Position numbers and translations under genes: made by a program. The notes below the pieces were generated by a model. It saw only the letters and a list, made by a program, of their open reading frames with translations, ran no database searches and was not told the DNA's origin. A DNA stretch of 64,000 nucleotides from JANQMY01 sp965228775 (GTDB lineage Bacteria > Pseudomonadota > Alphaproteobacteria > JANQMY01): NCBI GenBank assembly GCA_965228775.1, contig OZ245840.1, positions 4,092,001-4,156,000 of the forward strand. The letters are read 5' to 3'. Of this stretch, positions 26,092 through 34,920 are shown one piece after another (position 1 is the first letter of the stretch; every line of letters begins with the position of its first letter).

Positions 26092-26553
26092 ATGAAGCGT
26101 GATGGCCGACTATCCGGCGTCCTCCACCTCCTGATCCACATGGCAGAGGGAGAGGGGCCGTTTACCTCCGAAACACTTGCGCAATTTGCGCAAACAAATC
26201 CGGTTGTGGTCCGGCGCATGCTGGCCGGTTTGAGAGCTGAGGGCATTGTTCGATCGGAAAAGGGACATGGCGGTGGCTGGACGCTCGCGAAAGATCTCGA
26301 CACCGTTACGCTTGGTGACATTTACAGGGCTATCGGCGAGCCGTCGCTTTTCGCTATTGGCAACAGAAACGAAAACCCGAACTGTATTGTGGAACAGGCT
26401 GTCAATGCAGCTCTCGGCGATGTTCTTCAGCAGGCAGAGGATATTTTGCTGACGTCGTTTGATGACTTGACGCTCTCGATTTTGCAGGCTGATTTTCGCA
26501 AACGGTTTAACAATCTTTCAAAGCGACCGTCGAAGAGGAACAGTCATGGATGA
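26092..26553 (+). CDS. Rrf2-family transcriptional regulator
   Basis: 153 aa from the ATG at 26092; a TTG at 26056 in the same frame is really the -35 box. The winged helix-turn-helix is in residues 15-75, with SETLAQFAQTNPVVVRRMLAGL as recognition region and GIVRSEKGHGGGWTLAKDLDTVTLGDIYRA as the wing and dimer helix. The three-cysteine Fe-S cluster segment of IscR/NsrR is missing; only one Cys is present (NPNCIVEQ), as in YwnA-like members. It overlaps the methyltransferase gene by 8 bp, and both are likely controlled by the operator overlapping the promoter. Confidence 0.93.
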   Translation: MKRDGRLSGVLHLLIHMAEGEGPFTSETLAQFAQTNPVVVRRMLAGLRAEGIVRSEKGHGGGWTLAKDLDTVTLGDIYRAIGEPSLFAIGNRNENPNCIVEQAVNAALGDVLQQAEDILLTSFDDLTLSILQADFRKRFNNLSKRPSKRNSHG

Positions 26554-27259
26554 CGAAGCTGACGCAACCTCGCAGTTTCTCAAAAACTTTGCGGACCCTG
26601 AAGCAGTGGCAAATTATGCGGATGGCGTAAGCCGTTTTGTCCCTGGACTTGAGGGATTGCACCGGATGGCCGGTCTTCTTCTTGCCGAAAACGCGCCGGA
26701 AAATGCACGCATACTTGTGCTAGGTGCGGGCGGTGGGATTGAGTTGAAAGCCTTGGCGGATGCTTACCCCCAATGGACATTTGTGGGAGTGGATCCAGCA
26801 CCCGAAATGCTCAAGCTGGCGGCACAAACACTCGGACCAAGGATAGAGAGAGTGGAACTGGTGGAAGGCTATATTGAAGACGCGCCGGAAGGTCCGTTTG
26901 ACGGCGCCACCTGTTTACTCACCCTCCATTTCTTGCCGTCAGCCCAGCGGGTGGAAACGATCCGCCAGATCCATCGGCGCCTTCGCCAAGGTGCCTCTTT
27001 CATCGCCGCCCATGGCAGCTTTCCACAATCGCCCAGCGAACGTTCGATTTGGCTGGACCGCTATGCCGCTTATGCAATCAGTTCGGGGGCCGATCCCGAG
27101 CAGGCCAGGACAGCCCGCGATGCAATCGAAGCAAGTGAGATGATGCTGAGTCCTGAAATGGATGAAGCGCTGTTGCGGGATGGCGGGTTCAGCGACGTGC
27201 AGCTCTTCTATTCGGCATTTACCTGGCGTGGCTGGGTGGGCACGCATAATAGAAGTTAA
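26546..27259 (+). CDS. class I SAM-dependent methyltransferase
   Basis: 237 aa. Motif I is ARILVLGAGGGIELKALADAYP, motif II VGVDPAPEMLKLA, and a post-motif region GPFDGATCLLTLHFLP follows, the standard Rossmann methyltransferase order. The C-terminal half has RLRQGASFIAAHGSFP and a helical acceptor-binding region. It is translationally coupled to the Rrf2 regulator. That pairing is common, and the methyltransferase is usually the main regulated target. The acceptor is unknown; a small toxic molecule is plausible. Cytosolic. Confidence 0.9.
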   Translation: MDDEADATSQFLKNFADPEAVANYADGVSRFVPGLEGLHRMAGLLLAENAPENARILVLGAGGGIELKALADAYPQWTFVGVDPAPEMLKLAAQTLGPRIERVELVEGYIEDAPEGPFDGATCLLTLHFLPSAQRVETIRQIHRRLRQGASFIAAHGSFPQSPSERSIWLDRYAAYAISSGADPEQARTARDAIEASEMMLSPEMDEALLRDGGFSDVQLFYSAFTWRGWVGTHNRS

Positions 27260-27288
27260 AGGGGGCTTGGCGACTGCATTCTGCGCCC

Positions 27289-27432
27289 TTGTCCTTCGAG
27301 ACACCGCCTTACGGCGGTTCCTCAGGATGAGGGCGCTGGTTGCGTGTTGGATTTCCTCATCCTGAGGGCGAGCCCCCCGGTATGTGCTTTATGCGGTCGG
27401 AGGACAGGCGTTGCGAGCGTCTCGAAGGATGG
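27289..27432. repeat. dispersed palindromic repeat of the CCTCATCCTGAGG / CTTCGAGAC class
   Basis: Contains CTTCGAGACACCGCC...GGCGGTTCCTCAGGATGAG and, in inverse order, CCTCATCCTGAGGGCGAGCC...GCGTCTCGAAGGAT. The two halves form a large imperfect inverted repeat around 27340. Repeats with these words are widespread in alphaproteobacterial intergenic regions as I recall. It fills the space between the methyltransferase and dinB genes. Confidence 0.8.
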
Positions 27433-27485
27433 GAAATCCAAAAGTAGTTATGTGCGATAGCTCTGCAATGTAGACGAGGTTCGGT

Positions 27486-27994
27486 ATGCATTCGAAGGAA
27501 TGGGCGCGGGAAATGGCGCTCTACAACAAATGGCAGAACGAAACATTGTATGGCCATTGCGGCGCCTTATCCGACGAAACGCGCCAATCAGATCGTGGCA
27601 TGTTTTTCCGTTCCATCCACAACACGCTCGACCATATTCTGATGGTTGACCATGTTCTTCTGGGCTTTGTTGAAAACGGCATGCCCGAAAATTTTGTGTT
27701 CGACCCAAACAAATCGGTTCATCAGGATTACCAGACGCTTGCGTCAGCACCGAGGCGTTCGATCAAAGATTACTTGAACTGATTGAGGAGCGTGCTGACG
27801 ATTGGCTGGATACCACGATTGCCTTCGAAAGCCAGCAACTTGGCCGTACCCGAATCCTGCCGCGCAAATTTTATTGCATGCAGTTGTTCAATCATGGCAC
27901 CCATCACCGCAGTCAAGTCACGTCGGAACTCTATAAATTGGGTGTGGACTATGGCAATACGGATCTACCGTATAATCCGTACTCACAGTATTAA
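27486..27994 (+). pseudogene. DinB-family gene interrupted by a frameshift
   Basis: Frame one (27486-27782) gives a DinB/YfiT N-terminus with LYNKWQNETLYGHCGALSD and FFRSIHNTLDHILMVDHVLL, then runs into a TGA at 27780. From about 27749 the frame two bases on reads TEAFDQRLLELIEERADDWL and continues to FNHGTHHRSQVTSELYKLG, ending at 27994. That second part is the C-terminal half of DinB with its metal-binding HxxHHRxQ. A single-base indel near 27741-27750 explains this. Intact length would be about 169 aa, normal for the four-helix DinB thiol-transferase-like fold. A sequencing error is also possible. Confidence 0.85.
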
Positions 27995-29520
27995 CGCATT
28001 CCAGACCTGACTGCGGCAGCACTCGTCAGGTAGTTTGTCTTCTTCTCGTCATCCATCCGGTCCCATGTGCGGTATATCTGGGCCATCCGTGGATTGCCGC
28101 GCAGAACTTTCTCGTTCCGATTTAGAAAGTCCCAATAGAGAGGGTTGAAGGGGCAGGCGTCTGGTCCTGTCTTCTTTTTGACGTCATAGCGACAGGAAGA
28201 ACAATAGTCGGACATTTTGTTGATGTAATTGCCACTGGCGGCGTAGGGCTTTGACCCCAACAATCCGCCATCGGCGAATTGACTCATGCCGATTGTGTTC
28301 GGCATCTCAACCCATTCATAAGCGTCTGCGTAGACGGCCAGATACCACTCATGAACATCGTGAGGGTCGGTGCCCAGCAGCATGGCAAAATTACCGGTCA
28401 CCATCAGCCTTTGAATATGGTGAGCATAAGCTTCTTCCCGGGTTTGCGTAATCGCTTCCCGCAGACACGTCATTTCCGTCTCGCCGGTCCAGTAAAATGC
28501 CGGCAGCGGCTGTTTGGCCTGAAAGAAGTTTGTATGCTGATAAGATGGCATTTTCAGCCAATAGATCCCGCGCACAAATTCCCGCCAACCGATAATCTGA
28601 CGGATAAAACCCTCGGCGGCATTTAGGGGAACGTGACCGGATTTGTATGCGGCCTCCACCTTTCGGCAAGTCTCAAGCGGGTCCAACAATCCGGCATTCA
28701 GATATGTGGACAGGATCGAATGATAAAGAAACTTTTCTCCCGTCAGCATGGCGTCTTGATAATCGCCAAACGACGGCAAGGCGTCTTTGAGAAAAGAGTT
28801 TAGAGCGGCTCTGGCTTGCTTGGCTGTCACGCCAAACCAAAAGGGTGTGAGGTCCCCGAAATGGTCGGGGAAGTGTTGGGCCACCAGTCGCAAAACGTCT
28901 TGCGTAACGGCGTCTGCTTTGAAACGCTTTGGTATCGGCATGAAAAGATCGCCTTTGGCAGGCTTGCGGTTTTCGGAATCAAAGTTCCATTTGCCGCCTT
29001 CCGGCTGATCGCCGTTCATCAGCAGACCCGTTTTGCGCCGCATCTCGCGATAGAAATATTCCATCCGCAATTGCTTCCGGCCGTCAGCCCAATTGCGAAA
29101 CTCTGAGGCGTTGGACAAGAAGCGATCATCTTCGAGGATATCCACAGGGCAGCCGAAACGGTCGGCCCAACGTTCCATGGCTTGACGGGCAGACCAGCTG
29201 CTCGGCTCAACCACCATAATTCGGGAAGGGGTGTGGCGTTTGATGGCACGGCCAATTTCGGTTGTAAGAGACCCTGTGTTTTCCCGTTGATCCAAGGTCA
29301 CATAATCAACGGACCAGCCGGAGGTTTCGAGCGTCTTGGCAAAATGGCGCATGGCTGAAAACAGAAAGGCAAGCTTCTTCTTGTGATAGGGGACGCGTTT
29401 TGCAGGCGATGCAGCCTCTATCATTAAGATCACATCGGTCTTGGGATCGCCCCCTTTCAGGGATGCCAGGTTGGCCGACAATTGATCGCCCAAGATCACT
29501 ATAAGGTTTCGTTGCGTCAT
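27991..29520 (-). CDS. Fe-S bacterial cryptochrome/(6-4) photolyase (PhrB/CryB type)
   Basis: 509 aa from the ATG at 29520 (MTQRNLIVILGDQLSANLA), the usual start of this family; the frame runs on to 29685 but that part is not family-like. The FAD-binding C-terminal half contains IIGWREFVRGIYWLKMP and LMVTGNFAMLLGTDPHDVHEWYL. The [4Fe-4S] cysteines are visible as LETCRKV, YCSSCRYD and DACPFN. These proteins repair (6-4) photoproducts with light energy, and some act as light sensors. The 3-prime end overlaps the dinB remnant by 4 bp. Confidence 0.93.
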   Translation of the reverse strand: MTQRNLIVILGDQLSANLASLKGGDPKTDVILMIEAASPAKRVPYHKKKLAFLFSAMRHFAKTLETSGWSVDYVTLDQRENTGSLTTEIGRAIKRHTPSRIMVVEPSSWSARQAMERWADRFGCPVDILEDDRFLSNASEFRNWADGRKQLRMEYFYREMRRKTGLLMNGDQPEGGKWNFDSENRKPAKGDLFMPIPKRFKADAVTQDVLRLVAQHFPDHFGDLTPFWFGVTAKQARAALNSFLKDALPSFGDYQDAMLTGEKFLYHSILSTYLNAGLLDPLETCRKVEAAYKSGHVPLNAAEGFIRQIIGWREFVRGIYWLKMPSYQHTNFFQAKQPLPAFYWTGETEMTCLREAITQTREEAYAHHIQRLMVTGNFAMLLGTDPHDVHEWYLAVYADAYEWVEMPNTIGMSQFADGGLLGSKPYAASGNYINKMSDYCSSCRYDVKKKTGPDACPFNPLYWDFLNRNEKVLRGNPRMAQIYRTWDRMDDEKKTNYLTSAAAVRSGMR

Positions 29521-29674
29521 TTGGTTTTCGCTGGTTGCTATATATTGAGTACGCGGCCCGCGCGTTATTGGGTCATCCGCTGCGGCAATTCGGCAGGGAT
29601 AGACACACGGCCATGCCAGAGGTAAGTCCCTTACAAGAACGATACGCAATATCGCCCAAATCGAGTGAGGCCCC

Positions 29675-32125
29675 ATGCATTCCACGAAAATAGAAGAACT
29701 GCTGTCTCAAATGACCTTGGAAGAGAAAGTTTCCATGGCGGCGGGATCGGCTTTGTGGCTGTCCACCGGCGTTGAACGGCTGGGCATTCCGCCGTTCAAA
29801 ATGACCGACGGGCCGAATGGGGCGCGGGGTGATTTCATGACCAATGTGTCGGCCGCCTGTTTTCCCGTGGGAAGCGCGTTGGCGGCCACGTGGAACACGG
29901 AATTGATCGAGCAAGTGGGCCGGGCCCTTGGAGAGGAGGCTAAGACCAAAGACGCCCAAGTGTTGTTGGGCCCGACAATAAATTTGCAGCGAACGCCGAT
30001 CGGCGGGCGGAATTTTGAATGCTATTCGGAAGACCCTTACCTCACGGCCGAGATCGCTGTCTCCTTTGTCAAAGGCGTGCAGACGGAAAATGTGGGGGCA
30101 TGTCCCAAACACTTCATTGCTAATGATACGGAACACGAACGTCATACGATGAGCTCGGACGTAGACGAACGGCCGTTGCACGAACTCTATCTCTATCCGT
30201 TCGAAAGGGTGGTGAAGGAAACCCGCCCATGGAGCTTGATGTCGTCATACAACCGGGTGAACGGCACCTATGCCGCGTCGTCAAAAGATCTGTTGACGGA
30301 TCTTCTTAAAGACGATTGGGGGTTCGACGGATTTATCGTCAGCGATTGGGGCGGTGCGCGGGAGACCGTGGGCAACGCCAATGCCGGGCTTGATCTTGAG
30401 ATGCCGGGGCCCGCACGCACCATGGGGCGGCGCCTTTTAGAGGCGGTTCAAGCGGGCGATGTGCCGGAAGCGGTGATTGACGACAAGGTGCGCCGTCTTC
30501 TGTTCTTGCTGGAACGGTCCGGGAAGCTCGCTAATCCTGAACCAAAGGATGAGAAAGCGGTGGATAAGCCGGAACATCGGGCTTTGGCCAAGCAGGCGGC
30601 AGTGGAAAGTTTTGTGCTGCTGAAGAATGAAGGCGTGTTGCCCTTGAACACGAAGGCTATCAAACGCGTCGCGGTCATCGGCCCGAATGCGGAGCGCGGC
30701 CAAATTCAGGGCGGCGGCAGTTCCGGTGTTTTGCCCCATTATGCACGTCATCCGCTGGAAGCGTTGACGGGCAAATGGTCTGACGATGTAGAGGTCGATT
30801 TCCAGGCAGGCTGCCGAACGAATAAGTATGTGCCTTTCTTGTCGGTGGACCAGTTGACCGCAAAAGGTCAAAACCAATCGGGTCTGCTTTATGAAATGTT
30901 CGCCTGTGACAATTTTGACGGCACGCCGGTAGTCCAGAAGACGCAGACGCGCGGCATGGTGTTTTTCGGTTCGCAAGAAGCCGCTGGAATTTCGGGGCCC
31001 ATGTCCGTGCGCCTGTCGGGCAGTTTCACGCCTGCAGCCAGCGGTTCGTTTGAGTTCGGTGTCATGAGCGCGGGCCTTGCGCGGCTGATGATCGACGGCG
31101 CCGAATTGGTCGACAATTGGAACGACCAGACGCCCGGCGAGTCCTTCTATGGGTTCGGAACCACGGAAAAACGCGCCGCCATAGAACTGGAAGCAGGCAG
31201 GTCCTATGACCTCGTCATCGAATTTGCGCGCACCAGTGACAAAATGCTGTCCGGCGTCCGGTTTGGTGCGCAGCCGCCTGTTTCGGACACCATGATGGGG
31301 GATGCTGTGGCTGCTGCCACCAATGCGGATGCGGCGATCCTCCTTGTGGGGACGAATTCCGATTGGGAAACCGAAGGCAATGACCGGCATGACATGAAAT
31401 TGCCGGGGAAACAGGATGAGCTTATTGCGCGTGTCTTGGACGCAAACCCCAATACGATCGTTGTGGTAAATGCCGGCAGCCCCGTTGAGATGCCGTGGCT
31501 TGACAAAGCCCATGCGGTTTTATGGTGCTGGTTTCCGGGTCAGGAATTCGGAACCGCGCTTGCCGACATATTGGATGGCACATCAAACCCATCGGGCCGG
31601 TTGCCCTGTACGTTTCCGTATCAGATTGAAGACACGCCTGCGTTTACGTCCTACCCGGGCGAGCGCGGACGCATGCGTTACGGCGAAGGGATCTATGCCG
31701 GTTACCGCTGGTATCAAACGCGCGGCATCAGCCCGCAATTTCCCTTCGGCCACGGTCTTAGCTACTCTTTCTTCTTCTATGACAATCTTCAGGTGCCGGA
31801 CAAAGCGGCTTTAGGATCGCCGGTCACCATTGCGCTCGATGTCGCCAATGAAAGCCCGCTTGCGGGACAAGAAGTGGTGCAAGTCTATGTGCGGGCGCGG
31901 GACAGCAGCGTTGCGCGGCCCTTTCAGGAGCTGAAGGCGTTTACGAAGATCTCCCTGGAGCCGGGGGAAACGCGGCATGTCTCCATCGAGTTGCGCCCGG
32001 ATTCTTTCGCCCATTGGGATATTGAGGATCATGGCTGGCAGGTGGAGCCGGGGATGTATGAAATCCGCGTCGGCTCCACATCCGAGGACATTTGGCTGAC
32101 CGGGACATTGATGATCGAAGATTAG
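29675..32125 (+). CDS. glycoside hydrolase family 3 beta-glucosidase-like enzyme with PA14 domain
   Basis: 816 aa. The GH3 N-domain (residues 1-290) has KMTDGPNGARG, CPKHFIANDTE (KHF motif) and the nucleophile Asp224 in FIVSDWGGA. The GH3 C-domain holds SFVLLKNEGVLPL and GTNSDWETEGNDRHDMKLPG. A PA14-like insert (about residues 395-540) lies within it, as in beta-glucosidases of the BglB/KmBglI plan. A fibronectin-III-like domain closes the protein. No signal peptide is seen, so it is cytosolic and would act on imported oligosaccharides or glucosides. A terminator follows at 32158-32186. Confidence 0.94.
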   Translation: MHSTKIEELLSQMTLEEKVSMAAGSALWLSTGVERLGIPPFKMTDGPNGARGDFMTNVSAACFPVGSALAATWNTELIEQVGRALGEEAKTKDAQVLLGPTINLQRTPIGGRNFECYSEDPYLTAEIAVSFVKGVQTENVGACPKHFIANDTEHERHTMSSDVDERPLHELYLYPFERVVKETRPWSLMSSYNRVNGTYAASSKDLLTDLLKDDWGFDGFIVSDWGGARETVGNANAGLDLEMPGPARTMGRRLLEAVQAGDVPEAVIDDKVRRLLFLLERSGKLANPEPKDEKAVDKPEHRALAKQAAVESFVLLKNEGVLPLNTKAIKRVAVIGPNAERGQIQGGGSSGVLPHYARHPLEALTGKWSDDVEVDFQAGCRTNKYVPFLSVDQLTAKGQNQSGLLYEMFACDNFDGTPVVQKTQTRGMVFFGSQEAAGISGPMSVRLSGSFTPAASGSFEFGVMSAGLARLMIDGAELVDNWNDQTPGESFYGFGTTEKRAAIELEAGRSYDLVIEFARTSDKMLSGVRFGAQPPVSDTMMGDAVAAATNADAAILLVGTNSDWETEGNDRHDMKLPGKQDELIARVLDANPNTIVVVNAGSPVEMPWLDKAHAVLWCWFPGQEFGTALADILDGTSNPSGRLPCTFPYQIEDTPAFTSYPGERGRMRYGEGIYAGYRWYQTRGISPQFPFGHGLSYSFFFYDNLQVPDKAALGSPVTIALDVANESPLAGQEVVQVYVRARDSSVARPFQELKAFTKISLEPGETRHVSIELRPDSFAHWDIEDHGWQVEPGMYEIRVGSTSEDIWLTGTLMIED

Positions 32126-32157
32126 CGGAAATCGCCTGCAAAAACGCGAACGGAACG

Positions 32158-32186
32158 AAAAGGCCCGGTTTTCTGGGCCTTTTTTA
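32158..32186 (+). terminator. Rho-independent terminator after the GH3 gene
   Basis: AAAAGGCCC (32158-32166) and GGGCCTTTT (32175-32183) pair fully around an 8-nt loop, followed by more T. It separates the glycosidase from the COQ4-TetR unit. Confidence 0.9.
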
Positions 32187-32204
32187 TTGTCGAGCCGTGG
32201 CAGA

Positions 32205-32234
32205 AAAATAAAATGAACATGTTCATTTTATTTT
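32205..32234. promoter_or_regulatory. 30-bp perfect palindrome, candidate TetR operator
   Basis: The left half AAAATAAAATGAACA is followed by its exact reverse complement TGTTCATTTTATTTT, with core ATGAACATGTTCAT. It sits 48 bp before the COQ4-like ATG, in the promoter zone. Cores of this kind are typical for TetR-family repressors, and a TetR gene is the next gene but one (33013). Confidence 0.75.
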
Positions 32235-32281
32235 CAAAAGCTGCTATAAGGCGCTATCGGATGATCGCGAAGGGAAATCTC

Positions 32282-32983
32282 ATGTCTAATGTCAAAGTAG
32301 ATCGAGAGTTTGCAGAGAAGTTTTTGCAGTCCGTCGATGACCCGCTGGGCTACGGCGTTTATTTCCTTTTTCACGACTGGTGGGACGGGGCGCCCCAATC
32401 CGCCATTGATGACTATGTGGCGGAGCTTCAGAAAGAGCCGGGCGCGGCAGCGTTTCTAAGCGAACGTTTTCTGGCTGAGCCGCTCACGCTTGACCGGTTG
32501 TCTCGCTGTGCGCCGGGCACGCTTGGGCGCATCTATTATGACTTCATCGTGAAGAATAAGCTGGAGCAGAATTTGGGGCGCAATTACAAAGCCTTTAACG
32601 AAGAGCTGCAGAAGTCGGGCAAGCTTGCCCGGTTGCCGGATGACCTTAGCTTCACCATCGTGCGGGGGTTTCAGATCCACGACATCATGCATGTGCTTAC
32701 CGGGTTTCAAGCGACCCACTATGGAGAACTTGCTTTGGCGTCATTCTATTTGGCGCAGCTTCGCTTCCCATACCATGCCATGCGCATGGCAGTGACCACG
32801 GCGCATATGGCATATGTCAGTCCCAAGATTATTCCGTGGGCAATGGATGCCATTGCAGAAGGATGGCAATTCGGCAGAATATCCCAGAACCTGCAATTCG
32901 CCCGATGGGAAGATGAGATCGACACGCCGCTTGCGGATCTGCGGGCGAAGTGGGGGCTGAATACGCAGGCCATGGCGGCATAA
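32282..32983 (+). CDS. COQ4-like ubiquinone biosynthesis protein
   Basis: 233 aa from the ATG at 32282 (GAAGGGAAA ribosome-binding site); the frame extends to 32213 but that part covers the operator. The zinc motif HDxxHx11E is present as HDIMHVLTG with Glu 11 residues after the second His. The flanking helices DRLSRCAPGTLGRIYYDFI match COQ4. In eukaryotes COQ4 organises the ubiquinone synthesis complex and was recently linked to C1 decarboxylation/hydroxylation of the ring; bacterial homologues are less studied. Regulation by the TetR gene 29 bp downstream, through the 30-bp palindrome, is likely. Confidence 0.85.
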   Translation: MSNVKVDREFAEKFLQSVDDPLGYGVYFLFHDWWDGAPQSAIDDYVAELQKEPGAAAFLSERFLAEPLTLDRLSRCAPGTLGRIYYDFIVKNKLEQNLGRNYKAFNEELQKSGKLARLPDDLSFTIVRGFQIHDIMHVLTGFQATHYGELALASFYLAQLRFPYHAMRMAVTTAHMAYVSPKIIPWAMDAIAEGWQFGRISQNLQFARWEDEIDTPLADLRAKWGLNTQAMAA

Positions 32984-33012
32984 GATCTCGCAGGATTAAT
33001 ACGGATTGAACA

Positions 33013-33618
33013 ATGGCCCGAACCGCCGCCACACCGGAACAACGTGCCGAAGTGAGGCGGAAGATCCGCCACGCGGCCGCCAGCATTTACGCGGAGGGCG
33101 GGTTATCCGCCCTGTCCGCGCGCGCCATAGCGGTTCGCGCGGGCGTCTCGGTCGGCACGCTCTATAGCTACTATGCCAACTTGACTGATCTGATGCGGTC
33201 GCTTTGGACGCCCGCGGTCCAAGAAGCGCAAGCGCAATTGCGCACCTTATCGGAGACGCATCCGGATCCCGAACGCCGCTTGGAAGCAATCTTGGCATTC
33301 TATGTGGATTTCGCAGCCAAAAATCGTGAGGTCTATAAGGGCGTTTTTCTATTTGTCCGCCCCGACGCCGCGCCCAAGGACGAAAACCCGCCAGTGGGCC
33401 CGCAGGCCTTTCATAACATCTTGTGTGCGGCCATTCGGGACGGCCAGAAGACCGGCGTCTTTCGCAAGGGCGATGCGGACCGCATGGCCCATTTGGTGTG
33501 GGCCGGAATACATGGGGCCCTGGCGCTTCCCATCAATTTCGACTTGATGGATTTCGGCCCGCCTGGCCGGTTGCCCGGCGACATGATCACGGCGCTGATC
33601 GCCTCAATTAAGGCGTAG
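33013..33618 (+). CDS. TetR/AcrR-family transcriptional regulator
   Basis: 201 aa. The N-terminal helix-turn-helix is in residues 12-60, with LSARAIAVRAGVSVGTLYSYY as the recognition element. The remaining residues form the helical ligand and dimer domain. It starts 29 bp after the COQ4-like gene and is probably co-transcribed with it, so it may autoregulate through the palindrome at 32205-32234. The ligand is unknown; fatty acyl or quinone-like ligands are possible given the partner. Cytosolic DNA-binding dimer. Confidence 0.92.
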   Translation: MARTAATPEQRAEVRRKIRHAAASIYAEGGLSALSARAIAVRAGVSVGTLYSYYANLTDLMRSLWTPAVQEAQAQLRTLSETHPDPERRLEAILAFYVDFAAKNREVYKGVFLFVRPDAAPKDENPPVGPQAFHNILCAAIRDGQKTGVFRKGDADRMAHLVWAGIHGALALPINFDLMDFGPPGRLPGDMITALIASIKA

Positions 33619-33662
33619 CGGGCCCCTTGTCATAGGTGATTGGGCTTGCGTAAGATTTATCC

Positions 33663-34373
33663 ATGTTGGGTGAGGGGTGGAGAGTAACGCTGCGGAAGCG
33701 GTTGCATGTGACGCACATCATGGCGATGTGTTGCGCGCTGCTGGTTCTGGCCGCGTGCAAAACTGACCCAAGAACCGGCATGCCCGCCCGTTTCAAGAAA
33801 TGCGCGCCGGTCACCTACACCACCAGCGCGCTTTATGGCATGTGCGGGCTCGTGAAGGATGCGCCCAGCAAGGATGCCTTCCGCCTCATCACCGGGTGCG
33901 GGCCACTGGAACCGGACCCGGTAGAGCTCAACTACATATGTGAATCCGTGAAGGAGCGCATCGCCGCCGCGCCGGCCTATGATGCCACCGAAATTTCCGA
34001 TCTGTATGCGGATAAAACACGCATTTCCTATGGGCCGCGTCACGGCAACCAAGTGGAATACACATCGCCCAACGGTAAGGCGATCTTGTGGTATCCCGGC
34101 CAAGACCAGGTGGTCATCGGTGAATGGAAAGTGCCCGAAGGCAAATATGTGTGCTTCTACTATCCGGATATCGCGGTCGACCGCATTGTCGGCGGCCTCA
34201 GCGACCGTTGGGCCTGTCATGTGATCGAGGACGCGATCGCGGGTTCTCAAGCCAGGGATGGCGATGTGTTCGATCTCAATCAAGCCTATTGGGTGCCCTA
34301 TGGGCTGAACCGCCATCCGCGCACATCGTTCGACGAGGTGAAAACCAAGATCAAAAAGTTCAAGCAATTCTGA
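33663..34373 (+). CDS. uncharacterised secreted lipoprotein
   Basis: 236 aa. The N-terminus has a basic stretch, a hydrophobic segment and a lipobox LVLAAC with Cys32, so it is likely lipidated and envelope-bound. An internal ATG at codon 20 would also leave a usable signal. The mature part has several Cys (CGLVKD, GCGPLE, ICESV, WACHV) that could form disulfides, and GKAILWYPGQDQVVIGEWKV suggests beta strands. I do not recognise a family. It is 44 bp after tetR on the same strand and followed by a hairpin repeat. Confidence 0.75.
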   Translation: MLGEGWRVTLRKRLHVTHIMAMCCALLVLAACKTDPRTGMPARFKKCAPVTYTTSALYGMCGLVKDAPSKDAFRLITGCGPLEPDPVELNYICESVKERIAAAPAYDATEISDLYADKTRISYGPRHGNQVEYTSPNGKAILWYPGQDQVVIGEWKVPEGKYVCFYYPDIAVDRIVGGLSDRWACHVIEDAIAGSQARDGDVFDLNQAYWVPYGLNRHPRTSFDEVKTKIKKFKQF

Positions 34374-34386
34374 TGAATTGACTTTA

Positions 34387-34457
34387 CCATCCCACTCCCC
34401 CGTCCCAGCCACCCGATAGGATACCCTGGGGGTGGCTGGGACAGGGGAGTGGGATGG
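34387..34457. repeat. long-arm hairpin repeat, copy A
   Basis: Arms of about 28 bp: 34387-34414 begins CCATCCCACTCCCCCGTCCC and 34430-34457 is its complement, with one mismatch/extra G. The 15-nt loop contains GATAGGATACCC. It belongs to the family also at 35728, 42177, 45167 and 46342. The arm sequence differs from the other copies, yet both arms changed together. Confidence 0.85.
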
Positions 34458-34472
34458 CCAGGTGCACAAACA

Positions 34473-34883
34473 ATGAAAACAAACTCTGAAATAGATACTG
34501 TCATCCGCGCTTATCCAAAGCGCGTGCAGACCAAGCTCAAAGCCATCCGCAAGCTGATTTTCGAGACGGCACGCAAAACGGATGGTGTCGGGCCTTTGGA
34601 AGAAGCGTTGAAATGGGGGCAGCCAAGTTATCTGACGCCCGACACCAAAAGCGGCAGCACCATTCGCATCGACAAGGCAAAAGGGCGCGATGACGCGGTC
34701 GCGGTGTTCTTCCACTGTCAGACGAATTTGGTGTCCACCTTCCGGCAGCTCTATCCGGACACATTCGCTTACGAAGGCAATCGCGCGCTGATTATGGACG
34801 CGTCAAAGGCGCTTCCGAAAGCGGAACTTGGCCATTGCCTCGCTCTGGCGCTCACCTATCACTTACGGAAGAAGGTGAAATAG
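34473..34883 (+). CDS. DUF1801 (YdhG-like) protein
   Basis: 136 aa from the ATG at 34473; a GTG at 34449 is in frame but lies in the hairpin repeat. The domain pattern is an N-terminal helix ending LKAIRKLIFETARK, then EEALKWGQPSYLTPDTKSGSTIRI, then FHCQTNLVSTFRQLYPD. This matches DUF1801 proteins with the YdhG/frataxin-like fold. Their biochemical role is unknown; some authors suggest metal handling. It is cytosolic, with no clear operon partner because the hairpin repeat separates it from the lipoprotein gene. Confidence 0.85.
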   Translation: MKTNSEIDTVIRAYPKRVQTKLKAIRKLIFETARKTDGVGPLEEALKWGQPSYLTPDTKSGSTIRIDKAKGRDDAVAVFFHCQTNLVSTFRQLYPDTFAYEGNRALIMDASKALPKAELGHCLALALTYHLRKKVK

Positions 34884-34920
34884 GTCACTGGAGTGGGTGG
34901 CCGGGAAACAGTCACCAACT

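Noticed and set aside
30437..31513. 358-codon minus-strand open frame
   Set aside because: Antisense to the conserved GH3 gene.
33657..34715. 352-codon minus-strand open frame
   Set aside because: Lies opposite the lipoprotein and DUF1801 genes and across a hairpin repeat; no motif or ribosome-binding site.
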